Shown here one piece after another: positions 43,675 through 52,692 of a stretch of DNA of 64,000 nucleotides. Within the stretch, counting starts at the first letter, position 1; each line of letters starts with the position of its first letter. The notes under the pieces were generated by a model. That model made no database searches. It was not told the origin of the DNA and saw only the letters and a program-made list of their open reading frames with translations. Origin of the DNA: Mycolicibacterium fortuitum subsp. fortuitum (GTDB lineage Bacteria > Actinomycetota > Actinomycetes > Mycobacteriales > Mycobacteriaceae); NCBI RefSeq assembly GCF_022179545.1, contig NZ_AP025518.1, positions 6,262,001 through 6,326,000 of the forward strand, in the 5' to 3' direction. The position numbers and the translations under genes were made by a program.

Positions 43675-44028
43675 ATGAGCGACCACGACGTGCGGATGAT
43701 CATTCTTTCGACCGACGATCTGGATGAGTCCATCCGCTTCTACAGCGAGACGCTGGGAATGCCGCTGAAGTTCCGCGACGGCGCCCACTTCGCCGCGCTC
43801 GACGCCGGATCGCTCACGCTCGCCCTGGCCACTTCCGTGGATCACCCGATCCCCGGCCAAGTGGTGGTCGGCATCAAGACCGCCGACGTGGACGCCGCGG
43901 CCAAGGCCATCGAGGCCAGCGGTGGCGGAATCATCAAGCATCCCTACGACGACGCTCACGAGCGCCGCGCCGTCGTCTACGACAACAAGGGCAACGGCCT
44001 GGTGTTCTACAGCCCGCTGGCCCGCTAG
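43675..44028 (+). CDS. VOC family protein
   Basis: A 117-residue single VOC domain: M-I-I-L-S-T-D-D-L-D-E-S-I-R-F-Y-S-E-T-L-G-M-P-L and the closing V-Y-D-N-K-G-N-G-L-V-F-Y-S-P. The first strand lacks the usual His, so metal chelation is uncertain. The ATG at 43675 has an AGGAGG site. The 3' end overlaps the convergent LysR gene by 4 bp. Substrate unknown. Confidence 0.86.
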   Translation: MSDHDVRMIILSTDDLDESIRFYSETLGMPLKFRDGAHFAALDAGSLTLALATSVDHPIPGQVVVGIKTADVDAAAKAIEASGGGIIKHPYDDAHERRAVVYDNKGNGLVFYSPLAR

Positions 44029-44921
44029 CCTGCGGCAGAAGCCGCAGCGGCCAGCAGGGTTTCGGCCAGCCGCGCCGCCGCCGGAGTCATCCGCTGCGCC
44101 GGAGGTGCGGCGAGATAGACCTGCCACACCGCGGGGTCCCGTAGCGCCACTGCCCGCAGATCGCCGAAGCGCCGGGCCTCAGATGCCGGCATGAACGACG
44201 TGCCCAGTCCGTTGCGCACCAGATCGGCGATGGCGGCGAACCCGGCCGGCACCTCGTACTGCGTCTGCGCTTGCACACCGGCACGGTGAAACGCCTCGTC
44301 CATCAGGCGGCGCAGCCCGAATCCGGGTGGGAAGCCGACGAGATCCTCGCCGGCCAGGTCCCCCAGATCGAGACGACGACGCCGGGCCTGCTCATGGTCC
44401 TCCCGGCAGACGAACACCATGGGCTCCTCGAACAGCAGCCTCATGTCCAGCTGCGCCGGGAACCGGTTGGGCAGCGATACCAGGGCCAGATCCAGTGAGC
44501 CCTCGAGCAGGGCGGCCAGATAGGCCGACGCCCCGGACTGACTGAGCCGCAACCGCAGCCGCACGAACGGATGGGCCCGGTGAAAGTCACCGAGGGCACG
44601 CGCGACATCGACCGGGCCGTAGGAGATCAACGCACCCAATTCGACAGTGCCCATGAGGGATCCCCGGAACTGGCCGGCGGACTCGGCTGCCGCCCTGGCC
44701 GCGTGGAGCACTTCGTGGGCATGCGGCCGGAAGGCCTCGCCCGCGGCGGTGAGGCTGATCCGTTGCCGCGATCGGTCGAACAGTTCCACCCCGAGCTCAC
44801 GTTCCAGTTTCGCGATCGACGTCGACAACGCCGATTGGACGACATGCGCCCGCTCTGCCGCCCGCGTGAAACTCATCTCGCCGGCCACCGCGATGAAGTG
44901 TTCGATCTGGCGTAACTCCAC
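44025..44921 (-). CDS. LysR family transcriptional regulator
   Basis: A 298-residue LysR-type regulator. The winged helix-turn-helix occupies residues 1-60 (M-E-L-R-Q-I-E-H-F-I-A-V-A, then F-T-R-A-A-E-R-A-H-V-V-Q-S-A-L-S-T-S-I-A-K-L-E). The effector domain shows L-G-A-L-I-S-Y-G-P-V and L-V-G-F-P-P-G-F-G-L. It is divergent from the hydrolase gene at 45032 and is likely its regulator. Confidence 0.93.
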   Translation of the reverse strand: MELRQIEHFIAVAGEMSFTRAAERAHVVQSALSTSIAKLERELGVELFDRSRQRISLTAAGEAFRPHAHEVLHAARAAAESAGQFRGSLMGTVELGALISYGPVDVARALGDFHRAHPFVRLRLRLSQSGASAYLAALLEGSLDLALVSLPNRFPAQLDMRLLFEEPMVFVCREDHEQARRRRLDLGDLAGEDLVGFPPGFGLRRLMDEAFHRAGVQAQTQYEVPAGFAAIADLVRNGLGTSFMPASEARRFGDLRAVALRDPAVWQVYLAAPPAQRMTPAAARLAETLLAAAASAAG

Positions 44922-45031
44922 GGCGACAGCCTATCTACCTGATCGATAACCCTCATCGCATTCAATCGTTGGACTTGATGACGATGTGCAGCTGAGATGG
45001 ATACCGACAAGCCGGCGAGAAGGAGCAGCAC

Positions 45032-46075
45032 GTGAACGCTTTGAGCAGAAGGAATTTCGGCTTCCTCACGGCCGCTGCAGCCGGTGCGGCGACCCTGGCG
45101 GCATGCGGTACGTCGCCTGCTCCTGACTCGAATGCCCCCGCCGCGGCTGCGGGAATCCCATCGAAGCCGTCGCACACCATGAATCCGGTCAAGCAGATCG
45201 ACGCCGGCGATCTCAACGTGGGCTACACCGAGGCCGGCCCGGCCGACGGACGGCCGGTGATCCTGTTGCACGGCTGGCCTTACGACATCCACAGCTACGC
45301 CGACGCCTCGGCGCTGCTGGCCGAGCAGGGCTTCCGGGTGATCGTGCCCTACCTACGCGGCTTCGGCTCGACCCGGTTCCGCTCGGCCGGCACGGTGCGC
45401 AACGGCCAGCAGGCCGCGCTGGCTCAGGACGTCATCGCACTGATGGACGCACTGAACATCGACCAGGCCGTCCTCGGCGGATACGACTGGGGCGGACGCA
45501 CCGCCAACAACGTTGCCGCCCTGTGGCCGCAGCGCTGCGCCGGCCTGGTCGCCGTCAGCGGCTACATCACCGTCAACCTGGCCGCCAACCTCAAGCCGCT
45601 GGCACCCGAGGCCGAGTTGGGCTGGTGGTACCAGTACTACTTCGCCACCGCTCGCGGTGAGATCGGCTACCGCGAGAACACCAAGGAGTTCAACCGGCTG
45701 ATCTGGACCAAGGCCTCACCGCTGTGGCACTTCGACGACACCACCTACGACCTGTCCGCCGCCGCCTTCGACAATCCCGATCACGTCGACATCGTGGTGC
45801 ACAACTACCGGTGGCGGCTCAGCCTGGCTCCGGGTGAGCCCCGCTATGACGCCGACGAGGCGCGACTGGCCGGCAAGCCGGCGATCACCGTGCCGACCAT
45901 CACCATCGGCTCCGACTTCGACGGTGCGGCCAAGGACGGCGCCGGCTACCGCGCGCTCTACACCGGGCCCTACGAGCATCGCGTCCTGAACGGCATCGGG
46001 CACAACGTTCCCCAGGAAGCCCCGGATCAGTTCGTCGCCGCCGTGGCCGATGTCAGCCGCATGGGCGGCCGCTGA
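45032..46075 (+). CDS. Tat-exported alpha/beta hydrolase lipoprotein
   Basis: A 347-residue exported alpha/beta hydrolase. The N-terminus has a twin-arginine motif S-R-R-N-F-G-F-L and a lipobox T-L-A-A-C with Cys at residue 25, so it is probably a lipid-anchored envelope enzyme. The hydrolase part has H-G-W-P at the oxyanion region, G-Y-D-W-G-G as nucleophile elbow with Asp, and late G-H-N-V-P as base, as in epoxide hydrolase/haloalkane dehalogenase-like members. The GTG at 45032 follows AAGGAG. It is divergent from the LysR gene, probably its regulator. Confidence 0.88.
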   Translation: MNALSRRNFGFLTAAAAGAATLAACGTSPAPDSNAPAAAAGIPSKPSHTMNPVKQIDAGDLNVGYTEAGPADGRPVILLHGWPYDIHSYADASALLAEQGFRVIVPYLRGFGSTRFRSAGTVRNGQQAALAQDVIALMDALNIDQAVLGGYDWGGRTANNVAALWPQRCAGLVAVSGYITVNLAANLKPLAPEAELGWWYQYYFATARGEIGYRENTKEFNRLIWTKASPLWHFDDTTYDLSAAAFDNPDHVDIVVHNYRWRLSLAPGEPRYDADEARLAGKPAITVPTITIGSDFDGAAKDGAGYRALYTGPYEHRVLNGIGHNVPQEAPDQFVAAVADVSRMGGR

Positions 46076-46093
46076 TCCGCTCAGCGCGACCGC

Positions 46094-46549
46094 TCACGTG
46101 GTGAAGATCGACAGATGTACGTACACCTCGTCGGGTGAGCGCTCATCGACGATGACATCGCGGTACACCGTCGGCCCGGCCTTGGTGGTCACGCGGTCCT
46201 GGGCGTAGCGGGGATCGGGCGCGTCGGACAACTGCGGACCGGCGAGCACCGCGGTGGTCCGGGCGATCTCCGAAGAGCGCGGTTGTTGTTCGAACTGCGA
46301 CAGGAACTCCCTCAACTGTGCGGCGTTCATCCGCAATGCCAGCCGGTAGCGAGTGTCGATGCCCGAGTCCGAATCCGTACCCAATACCTCGACTCCTGCG
46401 GGAATCACCACATCGCCGAACCCGGCGGCCGTCTCCGCGGAGACCGGTCCGCTCGGTGACCTACCCCCGGGCGAGGTGGAACACGCGGAGAACAGCAGCA
46501 CCATGGCCAACAACCACAGCGCGAGCGGGGAGCGTTTGCCACCCGTCAT
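46094..46549 (-). CDS. Lipoprotein of unknown function
   Basis: A 151-residue lipoprotein: an N-terminal hydrophobic segment (residues 8-20) and lipobox F-S-A-C with Cys at 23. No recognised domain follows; the mature part is a small mixed fold with D-S-D-S-G-I-D-T-R-Y-R-L-A-L-R. It lies 14 bp after the glycosidase gene on the same strand and is likely cotranscribed. Confidence 0.82.
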   Translation of the reverse strand: MTGGKRSPLALWLLAMVLLFSACSTSPGGRSPSGPVSAETAAGFGDVVIPAGVEVLGTDSDSGIDTRYRLALRMNAAQLREFLSQFEQQPRSSEIARTTAVLAGPQLSDAPDPRYAQDRVTTKAGPTVYRDVIVDERSPDEVYVHLSIFTT

Positions 46550-46563
46550 GAGCAGTCCCGTCG

Positions 46564-47757
46564 TCAGGGATACGGTCGCCCGGTCAGCTTCCGGATCGTG
46601 CGGATCTCACCGTCCCGATAGGGCCGGCCGTCAGCATGGAACAAGTCATGGAACCACACCGGTGGCGGCGACTTGTACGGCCGGTCCCAGGAATCCCATG
46701 GCAGGTAGGTCTGCGTCTTGCCCGCGACCAGGCCCCAGTTGTATGCACCCACGTTGTGCCGTTTGGCGATCGGCAGTACGCCCTCGATGGTGCTGCCCTC
46801 GCCGCGGGCCAGGTATTCGGTGCACAGGATCGGACGTCCCATCGGGGCCAGCTCACCGATCCGTGCCTCGAACCCCTCCGGGTGGTCATAGCTGTGGAAG
46901 GTCAGCACATCGGAGAGATCGAGCTGCAGCGTCGCCATGCGGCTGCGCGCGGCAGGGTCAGCCCACGGGCCGTCCCACACGCCGCTGGTCATCGGTTGCA
47001 CCGGATTGACCGAGCGGGCCCAGCCGAAGACCTGCGGCAGCAACTCTTCGACCAGGGCCACCTTGTCCTGTCGCTCCACCTCGCGGTAGTTGGCGGCCGG
47101 ATTGTCCGGCTCATTCCACAGATCCCACCCCAGCACCCGCTCGTCGCGACGGAACTGGCTGATCACGCCGACGACGTACTCACGCAACATCCGCCGGTAC
47201 CGGTGATCATCGAGACGCTGCGCACCCGGGCCCTGCACCCACACCGAGTTGTGTATCCCCGGGCGCGGTCGGCGTTGACGCCCCAATCGGGGAAACGGAT
47301 CCCAGCACGAATCGAACAGCACGAACAGCGGTTTGATGCCGTGACTGGAGGCCAGAGCAACGAATTGGGCGAGCCGGTTCTGAAAGCCGGAACGGTCCTG
47401 TGCCCACAGCTGGTCATGCAGGAACACCCGCACCGTGTTGAACCCCGCCAACCGGGCGATCCGCAATTCGTTGTCGATCTGCTGCGGGTCGTAGGTTTCG
47501 GGCTGGAACATCTCCAGCTGGTTGCCAGCGTTCGACGGAATGAAGTTGGCACCGACCAGCCACCCCTGTTCGGCATACCAGCGGTGCGCCCGCTCCGGTG
47601 ACCAGCGGGCCCCGTGGCCGTCGATCTGCGCATCCGCCCGCGGCGCCCTCCCCAGCGCGGCGGCCACCGTCATGACCAACGGGATCTTGAACGCCGCCCG
47701 ACGGGCCACCCCGCCATGGCCACCCTGCCTGATGTGCTGCATCGAACTACCAATCAA
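46564..47757 (-). CDS. Secreted GH5-like glycoside hydrolase
   Basis: A 397-residue exported (beta/alpha)8 glycosidase of the GH5/mannanase type. A twin-arginine-like A-R-R-A-A-F-K and signal peptide (about residues 17-44, cleavage after A-D-A) precede it. The acid/base Glu lies in D-L-W-N-E-P near residue 216, the nucleophile Glu in C-T-E-Y near 314. It is expected to hydrolyse a beta-1,4-linked polysaccharide outside the cell. The TTG at 47757 is preferred because AAGGA lies seven bases before it; an ATG at 47742 is also possible. Confidence 0.85.
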   Translation of the reverse strand: MIGSSMQHIRQGGHGGVARRAAFKIPLVMTVAAALGRAPRADAQIDGHGARWSPERAHRWYAEQGWLVGANFIPSNAGNQLEMFQPETYDPQQIDNELRIARLAGFNTVRVFLHDQLWAQDRSGFQNRLAQFVALASSHGIKPLFVLFDSCWDPFPRLGRQRRPRPGIHNSVWVQGPGAQRLDDHRYRRMLREYVVGVISQFRRDERVLGWDLWNEPDNPAANYREVERQDKVALVEELLPQVFGWARSVNPVQPMTSGVWDGPWADPAARSRMATLQLDLSDVLTFHSYDHPEGFEARIGELAPMGRPILCTEYLARGEGSTIEGVLPIAKRHNVGAYNWGLVAGKTQTYLPWDSWDRPYKSPPPVWFHDLFHADGRPYRDGEIRTIRKLTGRPYP

Positions 47758-47932
47758 CCTGGCTTCCTTAGCATTTCGTTTCCGACATCGGCGCTGTCGG
47801 CTTCACGGGTCGTCCACCTGCCCCCCACTCGAGGTGTACCCGACGGCGACTCGCGCTGCACACCACGGCGCTGTGGTCTGGGCCGACCGACGGCGGGTAC
47901 CTGTTCACGGTGATCGACCGCATCGCCGATCC

Positions 47933-50314
47933 ATGGGCCCCAGGACACCCTACGGGCGCGGGCAGTCATGGCCTGAACGCGAGGACAGCTACCTCGACGA
48001 GGGGCTGACCGCCGAGCAGGTGGACCACTGGGTTCAATCGGCCGCGGTGCTGCACTCCAACGGTGACGGGCTGGACATCGCCGTGAAGGACGGCCGGATC
48101 GTGGGAGTACGTGGGCGCAGCGTGGACCGGGTCAACCGCGGGCGGGTAGACCCCAAAGATCTCTTCGGCTGGCAGGCCAACGCCTCACCCGACCGGTTGA
48201 CCACTCCGCTGATCCGCCGCGACGGCAGGCTGGTCGAAGCCGACTGGGACACTGCGATGGACCGAATCGTGGCGCACACCAAGGCCCTGCTGAACGACCA
48301 TGGGCCCAGCTCGATCGGCTTCTACACGTCCGGTCAGCTGTTCATCGAGGAGTACTACACCCAGGCCGTGATCGCGCACGGGGCGATCGGAACCAATCAC
48401 GTCGACGGAAACACCCGGTTGTGCACCGCAACCGCCGCCGAGGCGCTCAAGGAATCATTCGGCTGCGACGGCCAGCCCGGCTCGTATACCGATGTCGACC
48501 ACTGCGACGCCGTCGCGCTGTACGGCCACAACGTCGCCGAGACGCAGACCGTGCTGTGGATGCGGATGCTCGACCGCCTGGCCGGGACCGATCCGCCCGC
48601 GATCGTCTGCGTGGACCCCCGGCCGACCCGCGTCGCACAGCACGCCACAGTGCACCTCGCGCCGCTGCCCGGCACCAATGTGGCACTGATGAACGGGTTG
48701 CTGCACCAGATCCTTGCCCACGACTGGGTGGATCACGCCTATGTCGACGCGCACACCGTCGGATATGACGAACTGGCCAAGCGGGTCGCCGAGTTCCCTC
48801 CGGAACGGGTCGCCCGCATCTGTGACATCGCACCGAAGCAGCTGTGCGCGGCCGCCGAGATCCTCGGCACCGCCGACCGTCTGCTCTCGACCGTCCTGCA
48901 GGGCTTCTACCAGTCACATCAGGCCACCGCAGCGGCGGTTCAGGTCAACAACGTGCACCTGGTGCGCGGCATGCTCGGCAAGCCGGGTTGCGGGATCCTG
49001 CAGATGAACGGCCAGCCCACCGCCGAGAACACGCGCGAGTGCGGAGCCGACGGTGATCTGGCCGGATTCCGCAACTGGGCCAACGACTCTCACATCGAAG
49101 ATCTGGCGCGGCTGTGGAACCTGGATCCGATGCAGATTCCGCACTATGCGCCTCCCACACACTGCATGCAGATGCTGCGCTACGCCGAAGAAGGCAGCCT
49201 CCGGATGTTGTGGGTCACCGCGACCAATCCGGCGGTATCGCTGCCCGAGCTGGAACGGATCCGTCGCATCTTGTCCCAGGACCGGCTGTTCCTGGTAGTT
49301 CAGGACATCTTCCTGACCGAGTCCGCCGCGCTGGCCGACGTGGTGCTGCCCGCCGCGGCATGGGCCGAGAAGACCGGGACCTTCACCAACGCCGATCGCA
49401 CCGTGCACATCTCGGAGAAAGCGGTCGATCCGCCCGGACAGGCGCGCTCAGATCTGGACATTTTCCTCGACTTCGCCCAACGTATGGGATTCCGGGACGC
49501 CGACGGGCAACCACTGCCGCCCTGGCGCACCCCCGAGGCCGCCTTCGAAGCCTGGAAGCAGTGCAGTGCGGGACGGCCGTGCGACTACACAGGCCTGAGC
49601 TACGACAAGCTCCGCGGTGGCAGTGGCATCCAGTGGCCCTGCAATTCGGAGAACCCCGACGGCACCGAGCGCCTCTACGCCGACGGAAACTTCTGGGCGC
49701 AACCCGACTACTGCGAGGCCTACGGGAAGGATCTCATCACCGGGGCTCCACTGGAGCCCACCGAGTACCGCGCGATGAACCCCGCCGGGCGCGCGATCAT
49801 CAAGGCCGCCGAATACGTGCCGCCCCATGAACCACCGTCACCTGACTACCCGTACGTGCTGATCACCGGGCGCACCGTCTACCACTTCCACACCCGCACC
49901 AAAACCGGTCGGGCACCGCAACTCAACGCCGCGGCGCCCCAGGTGTGGCTCGAGATATCCGAAACCGATTCCCGCAGAGCCGGAATCGAGGAGGGCGACT
50001 TCGTCGAGGTGAGCACCCCACGAGGTTGCGTCATGGCGGCCGCGCGAATCACCGGAATCCGGCCAGGCGTGGTATTCCTTCCGTTCCATTACGGGTACTG
50101 GGACACCCCGCCGAATCCCGCATCGGGTGCACACCACCGCGCCGCCAACGAGCTGACCCTCACCGATTGGGATCCGGTGTCCAAGCAGCCGATCTTCAAG
50201 ACCGCCGCCGCGACCCTGCGGCGCGTCGGCGGTGGCCGCAGACCGGCTCCGGCTCCGACGAATACGGCCTCGGCGCCTGTGGCGGTGGCAGCAGGGACGG
50301 CAGGCTCGCCGTGA
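47933..50314 (+). CDS. Molybdopterin-dependent oxidoreductase (N-terminal frameshift likely)
   Basis: A 793-residue enzyme of the DMSO reductase family (NapA/FdhF-type). The probable molybdenum-ligand Cys is in N-T-R-L-C-T-A-T-A-A near residue 163. Other landmarks are A-L-Y-G-H-N-V-A-E-T-Q-T, C-V-D-P-R-P-T, G-C-G-I-L-Q-M-N-G-Q-P-T-A-E-N and the C-terminal molydopterin-binding I-T-G-R-T-V-Y-H-F-H-T-R-T-K-T. No N-terminal C-x2-C-x3-C iron-sulphur motif is seen. The ATG at 47933 is the best in-frame start, but codons for D-R-I-A-D-P-W lie just upstream in another frame (from GTG 47910); one missing G in GGG at 47935-47937 would join them. The substrate is unknown. Confidence 0.85.
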   Translation: MGPRTPYGRGQSWPEREDSYLDEGLTAEQVDHWVQSAAVLHSNGDGLDIAVKDGRIVGVRGRSVDRVNRGRVDPKDLFGWQANASPDRLTTPLIRRDGRLVEADWDTAMDRIVAHTKALLNDHGPSSIGFYTSGQLFIEEYYTQAVIAHGAIGTNHVDGNTRLCTATAAEALKESFGCDGQPGSYTDVDHCDAVALYGHNVAETQTVLWMRMLDRLAGTDPPAIVCVDPRPTRVAQHATVHLAPLPGTNVALMNGLLHQILAHDWVDHAYVDAHTVGYDELAKRVAEFPPERVARICDIAPKQLCAAAEILGTADRLLSTVLQGFYQSHQATAAAVQVNNVHLVRGMLGKPGCGILQMNGQPTAENTRECGADGDLAGFRNWANDSHIEDLARLWNLDPMQIPHYAPPTHCMQMLRYAEEGSLRMLWVTATNPAVSLPELERIRRILSQDRLFLVVQDIFLTESAALADVVLPAAAWAEKTGTFTNADRTVHISEKAVDPPGQARSDLDIFLDFAQRMGFRDADGQPLPPWRTPEAAFEAWKQCSAGRPCDYTGLSYDKLRGGSGIQWPCNSENPDGTERLYADGNFWAQPDYCEAYGKDLITGAPLEPTEYRAMNPAGRAIIKAAEYVPPHEPPSPDYPYVLITGRTVYHFHTRTKTGRAPQLNAAAPQVWLEISETDSRRAGIEEGDFVEVSTPRGCVMAAARITGIRPGVVFLPFHYGYWDTPPNPASGAHHRAANELTLTDWDPVSKQPIFKTAAATLRRVGGGRRPAPAPTNTASAPVAVAAGTAGSP

Positions 50315-50793
50315 GCAAGGTCGCACTGGCCCTGGCCGAACTGCACCGCAGCGAGCAGTCGCTGGCCCGTGACCTGCGAGCCATCGCCGCCCGTCATCAC
50401 ACCGATCAGGACATCGCACACCTTGCCGATGACCTGGCCCACTGGTCGGAGGAGCACGTCGAAGCTCTCGCCGAGCACGGCCGCCACTACGGCCTGCACC
50501 TGGCGAGCGATTGCCGGCAGCATCCGGTAACCCGCCGCCTCCAGCAGGGACTCAGTATCGCGCTGCGCCGGCATCCGGAGCCGGCCCTCGTACTGCTGGC
50601 CGACCTGCGCAAGGTGCACCGCGCCGCGGCGGGTGTTTCGCTGGACTGGGAGTTGCTCGCGCAAGGTGCCCAGGCCACCAAGGACGACGAACTGCTGGAG
50701 CTGACCAAACGTTGTCACCCGCAGACCCTGCGTCAGATGCGTTGGGCCAACGCCATGCTCAAAGAGCTGTCACCGCAAGTGCTGAGTGCATAG
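50311..50793 (+). CDS. Small helical protein coupled to the molybdenum enzyme
   Basis: A 160-residue all-helical protein resembling a ferritin-like or four-helix bundle: L-A-E-L-H-R-S-E-Q-S-L-A-R-D-L and H-H-T-D-Q-D-I-A-H-L-A-D-D-L. No iron-ligand pattern can be assigned with certainty. Its GTG overlaps the molybdenum-enzyme stop (GTGA), so they are coupled and it is probably a maturation or partner protein. Confidence 0.75.
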   Translation: MSKVALALAELHRSEQSLARDLRAIAARHHTDQDIAHLADDLAHWSEEHVEALAEHGRHYGLHLASDCRQHPVTRRLQQGLSIALRRHPEPALVLLADLRKVHRAAAGVSLDWELLAQGAQATKDDELLELTKRCHPQTLRQMRWANAMLKELSPQVLSA

Positions 50794-50810
50794 CCCCGGG
50801 TAGCGTTACT

Positions 50811-51653
50811 GTGGTGGAGGTCCCAGACGACGGCAGAGTCGACGCCGGCGCGCTGACCGGGGTTTCGGAAACCGCGCTGCTGACCCTCAACGGCCGGGCC
50901 CACCAGGCTCGCCATCCCCAGGCCATCATCGACGATCCTCTGGCCGTCGAGCTCGCGGACTCGATCGACTTCGACTTCGACAAATTCGGCAGGCGCAAGG
51001 GCCAGGAGATGGCACTGCGCTCGCTGGCCTTCGACCGGGCCGCCCGCGATTACCTGGGTACGCACCCGACGGCTACCGTGGTGGCACTCGCGGAAGGGCT
51101 GCAGACGAGTTTCTGGCGACTGGATGCTGCGCTTCCCGATGCGCGATTCCGTTGGCTCACCGTGGATTTGCCGCCCATCATCGAACTTCGCGAACGGCTG
51201 TTGCCCGCATCCGACCGCATCACGGTGCGGGCGCAGTCGGCGCTGGACTACAGCTGGATGGACGCCGTGGATACCACCGGCGGCGTCTTCATCACGGCCG
51301 AGGGCTTGCTGATGTACCTGCAGCCCGAAGAAGCCCTCGACCTGATCGCCGAGAGCGCCGGCCGGTTTCCGGGCGGACAGATGATCTTCGACCTTCCGCC
51401 CGTGCTGGTGAAGAAGTTCGCCCCCAAAGGCATGCGGTCCTCGAGGCACTACCGGGTGCCACCGATGCCGTTCAGTCTGTCCCCTGCCCAGTTGGCAGCC
51501 CTGGCCCACACCATCCCCGGCATCGAGGCCGTACACGATCTGCCGATGCCACGTGGGCGGGGCTGGTTCTTCCACTCCGCATTTCCGGCCTTCTGGCAGT
51601 TCAAACCCACCCGGCAGATTCGCGGGGCCTATACCTTGCTGGAGTTCGGCTGA
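50811..51653 (+). CDS. Class I SAM-dependent methyltransferase (leucine carboxyl methyltransferase-like)
   Basis: A roughly 280-residue methyltransferase of the mycobacterial S-adenosylmethionine-dependent (Ppm1/LCMT-like) type: E-T-A-L-L-T-L-N-G-R-A-H-Q-A-R-H-P at the N-terminus, V-V-A-L-A-E-G-L-Q-T-S-F-W-R-L in the SAM-binding region, V-D-L-P-P-I-I-E-L-R-E-R-L-L, and E-G-L-L-M-Y-L. The GTG at 50811 or the next at 50814 is the start. It follows the helical protein by 17 bp; its stop touches the convergent SDR stop with no gap. The substrate is unknown. Confidence 0.85.
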   Translation: MVEVPDDGRVDAGALTGVSETALLTLNGRAHQARHPQAIIDDPLAVELADSIDFDFDKFGRRKGQEMALRSLAFDRAARDYLGTHPTATVVALAEGLQTSFWRLDAALPDARFRWLTVDLPPIIELRERLLPASDRITVRAQSALDYSWMDAVDTTGGVFITAEGLLMYLQPEEALDLIAESAGRFPGGQMIFDLPPVLVKKFAPKGMRSSRHYRVPPMPFSLSPAQLAALAHTIPGIEAVHDLPMPRGRGWFFHSAFPAFWQFKPTRQIRGAYTLLEFG

Positions 51654-52493
51654 CTACCCGCCGGCAGCGGCAAGCCGGGCGCGTTCACGCATCGAGGCCA
51701 CGACACCGCCGTCGTTGAGGATGTCCGTGCCGGTGAGATACCCCGCCCGCTCGCTGGCGCAGTAAGCCAGCAGATCGGCCATCTCCTCGGGTTTACCCCA
51801 CCGCGGCACGGCGGCATCGGCCACCATCGCACCCGCACCCGCCTGCTCCTCCAAGCGGCCCATCTCGGTGTCGATGGAGCCCGGCGACACGGAGACGATC
51901 CGAAGACCACGCCCGTTGAACCGCTCGGCCTGCGACGAGCTGTACCACTTCACGAAGGCCTTGCTGATGGCGTAGGAGAAGCCTGACCTCATGTCTTCGG
52001 GAGCCAGGTCGCACGCCGCGAGCATCTCGGTGAGGAACCGGTCCTGATCTTCCAGCGCCAGCGGAAAGTGCTGAGCCGGAATGACTTCCTCGGGCAGCAG
52101 GTGCGCCGCCATCGACGCGACGTTGACGATGGCCGCACCGTCCGGCGCGGTGGCGAAGAAGGCCTCGTTCACGTGCAGGGTGCCCAACGCATTGGTCCCC
52201 ATCACGTACTCGGCATCGCCCATGCTGGGGCTGACCCCGGCCGCGTGAATGACGGCGCTGACGGTGCCGAGCCCGGCCGCGGTCTCGAGCAGCCGACTCA
52301 CCGCGTTGCGATCGGTGACGTCGGCGTTGACGATCGTGGCGGCGACGCCCAGATCTGCCAGGGCGGTGGCCGCACCGTCGAGACGGTCCTGCCGCACATC
52401 GCACAACACCACCGTCTGCTCACGGCCGACGACCTTGGCCGTAGCCAGTCCCATACCGCCCGCGCCGCCTGTGATCACCGTCACCCGTGTCAT
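51654..52493 (-). CDS. Short-chain dehydrogenase/reductase
   Basis: A 279-residue SDR. It has T-G-G-A-G-G-M-G at residue 9, H-A-A-G in place of N-N-A-G, and the catalytic S-Y-A-I-S-K with Tyr and Lys. The C-terminus has Y-L-T-G-T-D-I-L-N-D-G-G. The ATG at 52493 (MTRVTVITGG) is chosen; a longer open frame upstream is not protein-like. The substrate is unknown. Confidence 0.9.
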   Translation of the reverse strand: MTRVTVITGGAGGMGLATAKVVGREQTVVLCDVRQDRLDGAATALADLGVAATIVNADVTDRNAVSRLLETAAGLGTVSAVIHAAGVSPSMGDAEYVMGTNALGTLHVNEAFFATAPDGAAIVNVASMAAHLLPEEVIPAQHFPLALEDQDRFLTEMLAACDLAPEDMRSGFSYAISKAFVKWYSSSQAERFNGRGLRIVSVSPGSIDTEMGRLEEQAGAGAMVADAAVPRWGKPEEMADLLAYCASERAGYLTGTDILNDGGVVASMRERARLAAAGG

Positions 52494-52692
52494 GGCTAGC
52501 ACGCTATACAGGCGGATCCGTGGCTCTGCGGTGGGGGTCGTGCAGGTGCTCAGCAACAACAGGACTGTTATCCGAATGTGCCTCGGCTCGCTGTGCAAAT
52601 CCACCGACCGGCATATAACGGGTAGTGATGACAGATGGCCCGACGATGACGCTGACGAACCGTTGTCGCACGCCGGTGGCGGATCGCCAGCT

